A stretch of 9,968 nt of DNA from Bacteroidales bacterium UBA6408 (GTDB lineage Bacteria; Bacteroidota; Bacteroidia; Bacteroidales; UBA932). Below are positions 1-5,981 of this stretch, piece after piece; position 1 is the first letter of the stretch; every line of letters starts with the position of its first letter. The stretch covers positions 1-9,968 of the forward strand of contig DJPQ01000106.1 in assembly GCA_002439805.1 (NCBI GenBank), written 5' to 3'. Under the pieces are notes generated by a model that worked only from the letters and a program-made list of their open reading frames with translations, did not search any database and was not told where the DNA came from. A program made the translations under genes and the position numbers.

Positions 1-99
1 TAAATTTAACGAACTATTGATCTCAGATACAAAATGTTTAAATCCACATATCAAGTATCGGGATAAGTATTTATCACACAGCAAATAAAAAGCTTGGAT
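1..99. other. AT-rich intergenic stretch downstream of sdaA
   Basis: No coding region is supported here. The stretch is much richer in A and T than the genes. On the minus strand, which is downstream of sdaA, it carries a T-rich run (CTTTTTATTTG, about 83-93) that could be the U-rich tail of the palindromic hairpin at 100-145. A small interrupted palindrome, GATAA-GTAT-TTATC, lies at 62-75. It is too short to interpret. Confidence 0.5.
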
Positions 100-145
100 G
101 GCGGAGGTGGAATAAGGGGTGATCACCCCTTATTCCACCTCCGCC
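100..145 (-). terminator. 46-bp perfect palindrome at the sdaA stop, probable terminator or mRNA-end hairpin
   Basis: Positions 100-122 are the exact reverse complement of 123-145, centred on GA|TC. As minus-strand RNA this folds into a stem of about 21 bp with a GAUC loop. The upstream arm contains the last five sense codons and the TAA stop of sdaA (130-145). Seven bases past the stem the RNA becomes U-rich (CTTTTTATTTG). The tail is not directly adjacent, so this is not a textbook intrinsic terminator, but it could end transcription or block 3' exonucleases. On the plus strand nothing T-rich follows, so minus-strand function is favoured. Confidence 0.5.
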
Positions 146-1329
146 GCGAGGCCGCCTTCGCCCGTCTCCTTATAGAGCGACGGCAAATCCTTCCCCGTCT
201 GCTTCATCACGCGCACGACCTGATCGAACGACACGCGGTGCAGCCCGTCCGTGTAAGACGCATAAATGTTCGCGTCCAAAGCCCGAGCCGCCGCGTAGGC
301 ATTCCTCTCGATGCAAGGAATCTGGACAAGACCGCAGACGGGGTCGCAGGTCATGCCGAGGTGGTGCTCAAGCCCCATTTCGGCGGCATATTCAATCTGA
401 GCCGGTGTGCCGCCCATCAGCTGGTTCGCGGCGGCGGCCGTCATCGCGCAGGCGACGCCGACCTCTCCCTGACAGCCCACCTCCGCCCCGGAGATGGAGG
501 CGTTGGTCTTCACCACGTTACCGACAAGGGCGGCGGTGGCGAGAGAGCGGACTATGCGGCGGTCGCTGAAGTCATAGACTTTCTTAAGATGATAGAGCAC
601 GCTCGGGAGCACGCCGCAGGAGCCGCAGGTCGGGGCGGTCACTATGATGCCTCCGGAGGCGTTCTCCTCGCTCACGGCAAGCGCGTAGGCAAAGATGAGC
701 CCTCGGGTGCGCAGCACATCCTTGTAGCCCTCGGCCCGGATGAAATACGAGGCGGCCTTTCGCCGCAGGTGCAGCGGTCCGGGGAGCACGCCCTCGCGGT
801 CAAGCCCTCGCTCGATGGACTCCTGCATCACCTTCCAGACCTCAAGCAGGTAGTCGTTGATGTCCCCGTCCTCGATTTCCTCGACATATTCCCAATAGGC
901 CTTCCCGTTGCGGTTGCACCAGCCGAGAAGCTCGGTCATCGTGTTCAGCGGATAGATGTCCGGCGATTCGACGCCAGGCAGCTGGTCACAGCGTATGGCG
1001 CCGCCCCCGACGCTGTAGAATGTCCATTCGTCACGCAGCGAGCCGTCATCCTCCACAGTCGCAATCGTCATGGCGTTCGGATGCTCGTCCAGAAACACCT
1101 TTGGAAGCCACTCTATCTCCACCGGTCCGGCCTGCGAAAGCACCTCATTAACAGCGACATCAGTAAGATGCCCCTTCCCCGTCGCCGCCAGAGAGCCGTA
1201 GAGACGGACATGAAAGCGGCGGGCGTCTCCATGGTGCGACAGATAAACCCTCGATGCCTGATGCGGTCCCATCGTGTGGCTGCTGGACGGTCCCTTCCCT
1301 ATCCTGTATATTTCCCTGATTGACTTCAT
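130..1329 (-). CDS. sdaA: L-serine ammonia-lyase (L-serine dehydratase), iron-sulfur type, single chain
   Basis: This cytoplasmic enzyme deaminates L-serine to pyruvate and ammonia using an oxygen-sensitive [4Fe-4S] cluster. Numbering from the ATG at 1335 (401 aa), the N-terminal beta domain has the GPSSSHTMGP signature at 15-24. The C-terminal alpha domain has TCGSCG at 236-241 and SGAEVGCQGEVG at about 282-293. Cys288, Cys330 and Cys341 have the 42- and 11-residue spacing I recall for the three cluster cysteines of the Legionella enzyme. Both domains lie in one chain, as in E. coli SdaA, not split as in Bacillus. I chose the second ATG (1329) because AAGGG sits six bases ahead of it and homologues begin MKSI; the ATG at 1335 would add only Met-Lys. 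Unlike E. coli SdaA, the chain ends at AEVE without a terminal cysteine. It has its own promoter at 1439-1470 and ends inside a perfect palindrome. Confidence 0.95.
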   Translation of the reverse strand: MKSIREIYRIGKGPSSSHTMGPHQASRVYLSHHGDARRFHVRLYGSLAATGKGHLTDVAVNEVLSQAGPVEIEWLPKVFLDEHPNAMTIATVEDDGSLRDEWTFYSVGGGAIRCDQLPGVESPDIYPLNTMTELLGWCNRNGKAYWEYVEEIEDGDINDYLLEVWKVMQESIERGLDREGVLPGPLHLRRKAASYFIRAEGYKDVLRTRGLIFAYALAVSEENASGGIIVTAPTCGSCGVLPSVLYHLKKVYDFSDRRIVRSLATAALVGNVVKTNASISGAEVGCQGEVGVACAMTAAAANQLMGGTPAQIEYAAEMGLEHHLGMTCDPVCGLVQIPCIERNAYAAARALDANIYASYTDGLHRVSFDQVVRVMKQTGKDLPSLYKETGEGGLAAEVE

Positions 1330-1386
1330 TTTCATCCCTTAAGAAATTTTCAAAAAATCCCCTGCCCGGGGCTGCCATTTCCAATT

Positions 1387-1411
1387 CTCCGCAAACCTTA
1401 GATTTGCAGAG
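1387..1411 (-). promoter_or_regulatory. hairpin in the sdaA 5' untranslated region
   Basis: On the minus strand CTCTGCAAA pairs with TTTGCGGAG (nine pairs including one U-G). Two further pairs close a UAA loop. It lies between the predicted promoter (1439-1470) and the sdaA start, within a leader of about 100 nt. No poly-U follows directly, so it is not a terminator. It may affect mRNA stability or translation; no known riboswitch class was recognised. Confidence 0.3.
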
Positions 1412-1438
1412 TGATTCACTGCGCCAAGGAATGCGGTG

Positions 1439-1470
1439 CAAATTTACAAACTATATGTGCATATCACAAA
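1439..1470 (-). promoter_or_regulatory. Bacteroidota-type sigma promoter for sdaA
   Basis: Read on the minus strand, TTTG (1467-1470) is followed after exactly 20 bases by TAAATTTG (1439-1446). This matches the Bacteroides primary-sigma consensus TTTG-N19-21-TAnnTTTG at every fixed position. Transcription would start near 1430, giving sdaA a leader of about 100 nt. The -33 box overlaps the U-tract of the terminator of the preceding lipoprotein gene, so termination of one unit and initiation of the next are packed together. Confidence 0.6.
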
Positions 1471-1499
1471 ACAGACAGGCCAGATTTGTGGCCTGTCTG
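1468..1499 (-). terminator. intrinsic terminator of the receptor-lipoprotein operon
   Basis: On the minus strand CAGACAGGCCA pairs perfectly with TGGCCTGTCTG (11 bp, loop CAAATC) and TTTTG follows at once. It lies about 40 bases beyond the stop codon of the lipoprotein gene and immediately before the sdaA promoter. This supports ending the upstream operon here. Confidence 0.75.
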
Positions 1500-1538
1500 C
1501 ATGAGAATCGTCCTCCAAACGAGGAGGGGCGGCGAGTG

Positions 1539-2705
1539 CTACCTTGTCCAGCCGGCGGTCCAGTCGTCGTCGGCCGGCACTGCACCTGCACCGTCAACCG
1601 TTCCGACATAACGGGATGTGAAGGTCAGTTTCTGATCAACCTTGTTCCCGGCGGCGGTGAAAAGTTCATCGGTATAGACAACCGCAGTCACTTTATCGTC
1701 GCTCTTTACCTTGCCGGAGATAAGCACGTTGCTGAATTTCGACTCGCCTGAGACGAATGACCTGACAGTCTGCTCGGTCTCAAGGGTGAGCGGGTTTGGC
1801 TTGCCGGTTACAAGAGTGTTGGAGAAGCTTGCATAAGTGCCGGCGCGCAGGCGGATTCCCCTTTTAGCCTCAGTGCTGTTGTTGCCAATGAGGGTAACAT
1901 GATCAAGAACCGGATTGGAAACAGGTGTTGCGTCCACTGCCTTTCCGTTGTTGTCGCACTCGAAGAGGCAGTCGCACGAAGGGTCGCTCTGGTAGGCTAC
2001 AAGGTACTCGCCCTTGCCGTTCCAGCCTTCGGTCCAGTCAAAGCTGTCATCGGTGCAGTCAACAACCACGCAGTGGTCAATGTTCACGCTGCCTCCGAAA
2101 AATTCGATTCCGTCGTCAGAACCATCGATGCACTGGATGTATGAGATGGAAGTTCCGTTGCCCACACCGTAGAGTGAGAGGCCGTTTGCCTCATGCTCGG
2201 AGTCAAGAGCATAGCCGGAATACTCAATTCGCACATACTTCAGCGCTCCGGAGTTGTCGTCCTCCTTATGGCCGCCATACGGCGCGTTACCGATTTCAGA
2301 GGTGTTGCCCTCACCTGCATTGCTATGAGCACGTCCGCAGATGTGCACACCGCCCCAGGCTCCCTTTTCCTTTCTCTCTGCAGTAAGTACTATCGGCTCA
2401 TCCTTCGTTCCGACAGCGTTGATTTTTGCACCCTGCTCGATGAGGATGTAGTTGATTTCGCCATTGTCCTTGGCGGTGATGGTCACACCTTTTCCGATGG
2501 TGAGTGTGGCCGGTGCCTTGACCTGGAGGCTTCCGACGAGAGTGTAGGATTTTCCTGCCTCAAGTTTCAGATCTTCAGCGACATAGCCCTTAAGTTCTGT
2601 CGTTTCCTGATTCTCTTTGTTGGTCTCCTGCTCTTTCTGGCAGGCGATGAGCGCTGCGGCTGCGATTGCCACCGCTGCGGCTGACTTGAAATTAAAACAC
2701 TTCAT
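1539..2705 (-). CDS. surface-exposed lipoprotein with predicted parallel beta-helix fold
   Basis: The 388-residue product begins with a lipoprotein signal peptide: a basic start, a hydrophobic core at 8-20, and lipobox LIAC with Cys22 as the acylated residue. The following QKEQE resembles the Bacteroidota export signal (QKDDE type), so the mature protein is probably on the outside of the outer membrane. From about residue 40 onward there are short beta-rich repeats (LTIGKGVTITA, INYILIEQGAKINAVGT, GAWGGVHICGRA, LKYVRIEYSG, GLSLYGVGNGTSISYIQC, VNIDHCVVVDC, LDHVTLIGNN). This pattern is typical of a right-handed parallel beta-helix. The chain ends DWTAGWTR. From memory, similar proteins occur next to TonB-dependent receptors and are sometimes misnamed multidrug transporters. 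It starts 68 bp after the receptor stop with no terminator between, so co-transcription is likely. It may be the receptor's surface partner in place of SusD. The ligand is unknown. Confidence 0.8.
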   Translation of the reverse strand: MKCFNFKSAAAVAIAAAALIACQKEQETNKENQETTELKGYVAEDLKLEAGKSYTLVGSLQVKAPATLTIGKGVTITAKDNGEINYILIEQGAKINAVGTKDEPIVLTAERKEKGAWGGVHICGRAHSNAGEGNTSEIGNAPYGGHKEDDNSGALKYVRIEYSGYALDSEHEANGLSLYGVGNGTSISYIQCIDGSDDGIEFFGGSVNIDHCVVVDCTDDSFDWTEGWNGKGEYLVAYQSDPSCDCLFECDNNGKAVDATPVSNPVLDHVTLIGNNSTEAKRGIRLRAGTYASFSNTLVTGKPNPLTLETEQTVRSFVSGESKFSNVLISGKVKSDDKVTAVVYTDELFTAAGNKVDQKLTFTSRYVGTVDGAGAVPADDDWTAGWTR

Positions 2706-2773
2706 AATACTTTTTTATAAAAGGTTTATCTTTTGATTTCTCTTTTCATCCCCGTATTTTTTCGACGGATTCA

Positions 2774-5572
2774 TCAGAATGTGTATGATGCCCCGAGACT
2801 GATACCCGTTCCGAGTCTCCAGCCTTCCACATCGACCGTCCGTCCTGCGTTCGGAATCTCCTGTGTGAACCTCACGGAAGAGTTCAGCATATTCTTCAGA
2901 CCGAGGCTGATTGTCAAGTATTTATTGAACTTGTATGAGCCGGAAAAGTCGAGGCTGTGGAAAGGCATCTGCTTCGCGTCTCCAAGTCCGAGTATGCCCA
3001 CCGCGTGGATTCTCGGCCCCTGCACGCTGTAGAGAAGCGTCAGCGCGAGCGAGGAACCGTTTTCAAACTGGGGCGCATAGCTGATGTCGGCGTTCACGAG
3101 ATAGGGCGAAGCTCCCTGAAGCGAGCGCTCGCTGTTCGTGTAAGCCCCGCTTTCAGGAAGCTTGACGTTCGTGAATATGTAGGACGCGTTTCCGCTAACC
3201 GTCAGATTCTTCACTATCTCCTTCCTGAACTCGGCCTCGACTCCGGCGGCAAGCCCCTTGTCCGCATTCTGGAAAGTCTGTTCTATCGCCCCGCCGGAAA
3301 GCCTCTGCGTGCGCTCAATCGGATTGTCGAGGTACTTGAAGTAGGCCGTCGCCGCGACCATGTCGTTTGACCGGCTTCCGAAAAACTCATACCGCAAATC
3401 GGCATTCCAGTTATAGCCGTTTCCGAGTTCCTCGTTTCCTCGAATCTGAGTTCCTCCGAAGCTCTCCTGATAGAGGAACGGGGCCATCTCCACGAATGAC
3501 GGGCGGGTGATTGTCCTTGACAGCGCGAGCCGCAGCGCAGAACTCTCGTTCATCGCGAATTTCACGTTCAGTGCAGGAAAAAAATCCGCCGCGTCGAGGT
3601 TTCTGGTCCTGTCCTCGACGTCATCATTGTAATCGACGCTCTGTCTTGACAACTCCATTCTCAGTCCCACGTTCAGGAACCACTTCTCGCCGAACCTCAG
3701 GTCAGAATCCGCGAATGCCGCACCGATGAGGTTGGATGCCTTGTAGCTGTCACGGCTGTGCTGCTTACGGTCAATCCCTATGAGTCCGGACTCGATGTTC
3801 GCGTCATTGATGTACGCATCCATATTCTCGATGTCTTCGATCTTGTCCGTAATGCCGCGCATATTGTAGTAGAACCTCGTCGTTCCGAAACTGCGAAACT
3901 TGTCCTTCACGGCAAGACCGAACGAAAGCTTGTTCCACTCGTCGAAGACCCGAGATGCGCGTATGTCAGAAACGATTTCATATTCAGAGAGTTCGCCGAA
4001 ATATCTTTGTGTCTCCTGCTGGTTGAGATTGAAGAATCCGAGGCTTCCGTCCGCATTCCTGCTGAACATGACCTGTCTTCTGTCCGGCTCGTCGCTGGAT
4101 GTCGCGCAGAACGACGTTCCCCAGTCCAGAGTCCATTTCCCACCACCGAGGGTGTGTTTTCCGGTGAGCTGAAGATCGTGCATCGTGTAGAAATGCGACA
4201 CCGAGTTGCTTCCCAGAAGGTCGTATGTCTCAAGATGATCTATCACGTTGCGCCTCTGATAGTCGGTCACGGCATTGCGGGCGAAGAAATATGTCAGCCC
4301 TATGCTCTGCTGCGGTTTGAAGGAGTATTCGAGATCCACGAGAGCCGCGATGTTTATTTTCGACTTGTAACTGTCATAGCTGCTTTCAGTGCAGATGAGC
4401 CCCTCGGAACTTGCCTCGTATGTCCTGTAGTATGCGTCCTTGAGTGTTTCCTCGCCGGAGCGGATGCTTGCGCTCGCGAGCAGATTCAGTTCCTGCTCGC
4501 CGAACTTCCAGTTCCTTCCGAGGCCCAGACTTCCGTCAGCATCCGGATGGGATTGTCTGTTCTTGACCTGAAATCCACTGTTAAACAAGGAGTTATGTTT
4601 GGCATATTCCCGAAATTCGGAATAAGACGATTCACCGACCTCCTTTTTCATCCTCGGAGTGACGAACAGGCTCTTTCTGTCCATCTGCTTGAAGTTTCCG
4701 ATTGTCCCGAAATAACCTCCCGTCGAGAATGACATTGAGAAAAAGTCCTCGCTGCGTCCCTTGCTCGTGCTTATGTCAACATGCGCACCGGAATAGTCCG
4801 CGAAAGTGCCGGCCTCATAGACCTTGCTGACCGTGATGCTGCGGATCGTTGATGCCGGGAATATGTCCAGCGGAATCAGCTTGTTGTCGGGGTTCGGGGA
4901 CGCGATCGGCAGTCCGTTAAGGGTTGTGGTGCTGTAGCGGTCTCCAAGTCCGCGGACAATCATCTGCCCGGCGTCCGCAACCGAGATTCCGGACATCTTC
5001 GACACGCTCTCCTGCGCGTCCGACAGTCCTTTCAGTGCCATTTCCCGCGCCCCGATGTTCTCTATCGCGTGGGAGGACATACGCCGCTCGTTCTGCAGTG
5101 CCGATATGGTCTCGAAACTTTTTCTCGCCGTGACCGTGGCATTGTCAAGCAGCGCGTTGTCGGGGTGTATCCTTATGCGCAGTGTTCCGTCAGTTTCGGA
5201 AAGAATGTCCGCTGTTTCAGTGACCGTTGATATGTCGCCGTTATGTACTTTTATATGTACCGACACCGGAGAATATCCGATGTATGAGACCTCAATGTCA
5301 TATTCACCGTCCTTCATCGGCATTTGGGCGATGCCGTCCACGTCCGTCATAGCTCCCGCCGTGCTTCCCTTCACGAGCACGGCCGCTCCGATCAGCGTCT
5401 CGCCGTTTTCAGCGTCAGTCACAAGAAATCTGGCGCTCCGTCCGTCACCCATTTCCGAAATTGTCTCAAATTTGCTTCGAATGGCATTCTCCTCTGCCAT
5501 CATGACCGTCTCCCGGCCTGAGAGCGCAGCCACTGAAAGGACTGCAACCAATGTAATTTGCCTTATTCTCAT
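2774..5572 (-). CDS. TonB-dependent outer-membrane receptor
   Basis: This is a gated beta-barrel importer powered by TonB-ExbB-ExbD. Numbering from the possible upstream ATG at 5605 (943 aa), Met12 (5572) begins MRIRQITLVAVLSVAALS, a good signal peptide. I therefore start there, because the extra 11 residues would bury it. Residues 58-122 form a carboxypeptidase-regulatory-like domain. LLDNATVTA at 152-160 looks like a TonB box. The plug spans about 165-283 and includes RGLGDRYSTTTLNGLP (218-233). The rest is barrel, rich in alternating aromatic strands and ending SYTF with the terminal Phe expected for BAM insertion. There is no STN domain for FecR-type signalling and no adjacent SusD gene. 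The next gene is a beta-helix lipoprotein. A TAACTTTG at 5581-5588 resembles a -7 box but has no -33 partner and would leave almost no leader. Substrate cannot be predicted. Confidence 0.92.
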   Translation of the reverse strand: MRIRQITLVAVLSVAALSGRETVMMAEENAIRSKFETISEMGDGRSARFLVTDAENGETLIGAAVLVKGSTAGAMTDVDGIAQMPMKDGEYDIEVSYIGYSPVSVHIKVHNGDISTVTETADILSETDGTLRIRIHPDNALLDNATVTARKSFETISALQNERRMSSHAIENIGAREMALKGLSDAQESVSKMSGISVADAGQMIVRGLGDRYSTTTLNGLPIASPNPDNKLIPLDIFPASTIRSITVSKVYEAGTFADYSGAHVDISTSKGRSEDFFSMSFSTGGYFGTIGNFKQMDRKSLFVTPRMKKEVGESSYSEFREYAKHNSLFNSGFQVKNRQSHPDADGSLGLGRNWKFGEQELNLLASASIRSGEETLKDAYYRTYEASSEGLICTESSYDSYKSKINIAALVDLEYSFKPQQSIGLTYFFARNAVTDYQRRNVIDHLETYDLLGSNSVSHFYTMHDLQLTGKHTLGGGKWTLDWGTSFCATSSDEPDRRQVMFSRNADGSLGFFNLNQQETQRYFGELSEYEIVSDIRASRVFDEWNKLSFGLAVKDKFRSFGTTRFYYNMRGITDKIEDIENMDAYINDANIESGLIGIDRKQHSRDSYKASNLIGAAFADSDLRFGEKWFLNVGLRMELSRQSVDYNDDVEDRTRNLDAADFFPALNVKFAMNESSALRLALSRTITRPSFVEMAPFLYQESFGGTQIRGNEELGNGYNWNADLRYEFFGSRSNDMVAATAYFKYLDNPIERTQRLSGGAIEQTFQNADKGLAAGVEAEFRKEIVKNLTVSGNASYIFTNVKLPESGAYTNSERSLQGASPYLVNADISYAPQFENGSSLALTLLYSVQGPRIHAVGILGLGDAKQMPFHSLDFSGSYKFNKYLTISLGLKNMLNSSVRFTQEIPNAGRTVDVEGWRLGTGISLGASYTF

Positions 5573-5630
5573 ATCGCCGGCAAAGTTAGTCCGGGATAAT
5601 GACATCTTTTTTACACATCGGTTGCGATAA

Positions 5631-5647
5631 TGTTACGACAGGTTACA
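5631..5647. promoter_or_regulatory. interrupted palindrome, candidate operator upstream of the receptor gene
   Basis: The 17-bp site reads TGTTAC-GACAG-GTTACA. It is symmetric as TGTnAC-N5-GTnACA, and is also a direct repeat of GTTAC at a 10-bp (one helical turn) spacing. It ends about 59 bp before the chosen receptor start, a plausible place for a regulator. The binding protein is unknown and a site this short could be chance. Confidence 0.25.
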
Positions 5648-5651
5648 ATTC

Positions 5652-5720
5652 GATTAAGCCGGAAAAGCGAGCTCCCGACCAACCGAAAGGCAAGCGCCCA
5701 GCCAAGCGACAGGCAAGCGC
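5652..5720. repeat. degenerate 23-bp tandem repeats (two clear copies, one weak)
   Basis: Positions 5675-5697 and 5698-5720 match at 19 of 23 bases and share AGGCAAGCGC exactly. A third, weaker unit at 5652-5674 retains the GAAAAGCGAGCTC part, similar to GAAAGGCAAGCGC. The array lies just past the terminator at 5729-5766 (minus direction) and before the receptor gene. Function is unknown; it may be part of a dispersed intergenic repeat. Confidence 0.5.
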
Positions 5721-5728
5721 TCTCAAAC

Positions 5729-5766
5729 AAAAAAAAGAGAACGGCTAAAAAACTTAGCCATTCTCT
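5729..5766 (-). terminator. strong intrinsic terminator in the ppdK-receptor interval
   Basis: On the minus strand AGAGAATGGCTAA pairs with TTAGCCGTTCTCT (13 pairs, one of them U-G, loop GUUUU), followed by eight T. The G-U pair exists only in minus-strand RNA; the plus strand has a C-A mismatch and no U-tract, which fixes the direction. It lies about 215 nt after the ppdK stop and about 155 nt before the receptor start. It therefore ends either a ppdK transcript with a long 3' UTR, a small RNA, or a receptor leader. Confidence 0.8.
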
Positions 5767-5789
5767 CAGAAAAATCACCTCTGAGAAAA
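5761..5789 (-). promoter_or_regulatory. alternative hairpin overlapping the terminator stem, possible antiterminator
   Basis: On the minus strand TTTTCTCAG (5789-5781) pairs with CTGAGAGAA (5769-5761), nine pairs with one U-G and an 11-nt loop. The 3' arm shares 5761-5766 with the 5' arm of the terminator stem, so the two cannot form in full together. This hairpin is transcribed first and would separate the remaining terminator stem from its U-tract. Attenuation is an inference from this geometry; no ligand-binding or leader-peptide element was recognised. Confidence 0.35.
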
Positions 5790-5818
5790 GGGGTGCATAA
5801 AAAGATGGGATGCAAGGC

Positions 5819-5963
5819 GGACGGTACAATCCTAAGACGCATCAGCGTCGTGCGAAGAACAACGAAGCGAGAGCCTTGTGCGATAGTGTGCACGGAGCAC
5901 CACTTCCCCTTCGAGGGGACGGGAGGGGTCAATTAGGATGGTGAGGATTTCATCAAACCGTCC
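5819..5963 (-). ncRNA. candidate structured RNA (3' UTR, leader or small RNA)
   Basis: On the minus strand GGACGGT (5963-5957) can pair with ACCGTCC (5825-5819). Inside it ATCCTAA (5939-5933) can pair with TTAGGAT (5835-5829). Enclosed are local hairpins TCCCCT-CGA-AGGGGA (5919-5905), GTGC-TCCGT-GCAC (5900-5888) and GACGC-TGAT-GCGTC (5849-5836), the last stacked directly on the second helix. The nested layout suggests a folded RNA, followed downstream by a terminator. It matches no RNA family I recognise, and short pairings of this kind can arise by chance. Confidence 0.22.
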
Positions 5964-5981
5964 AACGAAGCAGACCGCTTT

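Larger units (their letters stand above)
5573..5981. other. 409-bp non-coding interval between ppdK and the receptor gene
   Basis: No credible protein is encoded here. The two small minus-strand ORFs (5611-5829, 5723-5932) run through the poly-T tract of a terminator and through tandem repeats. In transcription order on the minus strand the interval holds a block with nested inverted repeats (5963-5819), overlapping alternative hairpins ending in a U8 tract (5789-5729), degenerate 23-bp repeats (5720-5652) and an interrupted palindrome (5647-5631). I found no convincing TTTG-N20-TAnnTTTG promoter for the receptor. Confidence 0.6.

Noticed and set aside
62..75. GATAA-GTAT-TTATC interrupted palindrome
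   Set aside because: Five-base arms in an AT-rich background are expected by chance, and no neighbouring gene start is visible in the window.
94..1323. 409-residue plus-strand ORF opposite sdaA
   Set aside because: It is fully antisense to a complete, motif-bearing serine dehydratase, has low-complexity Arg/His-rich composition and resembles no family; a shadow of GC-rich third positions.
3758..4732. 324-residue plus-strand ORF opposite the receptor gene
   Set aside because: Antisense to the barrel-coding region of an intact TonB-dependent receptor; no recognisable domain or start context.
5080..5480. FETIS pentapeptide occurring twice in the receptor N-terminus
   Set aside because: The two copies use different codons and have different flanks; chance similarity rather than an internal duplication.
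5581..5588. TAACTTTG (minus strand) as a -7 box for the receptor gene
   Set aside because: It matches TAnnTTTG, but no TTTG lies 19-21 bases upstream (the sequence is AAAA/TAAA). The start would fall within a few bases of the ATG, giving a nearly leaderless mRNA. Kept only as a remark.
5761..5800. CTGAGA and GGGGTGC words on the plus strand, suggestive of a TPP riboswitch
   Set aside because: In TPP riboswitches GGGGTGC comes before CTGAGA; here the order is reversed. The second conserved arm is absent, and the hairpins favour the minus strand.
5611..5932. Two small minus-strand ORFs (72 and 69 residues) in the ppdK-receptor interval
   Set aside because: Both read through the terminator hairpin and poly-T tract (giving Phe runs). 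One also continues through the 23-bp repeats. They overlap each other in different frames and have no domain or start signal. Such ORFs are expected in a repeated intergenic element.
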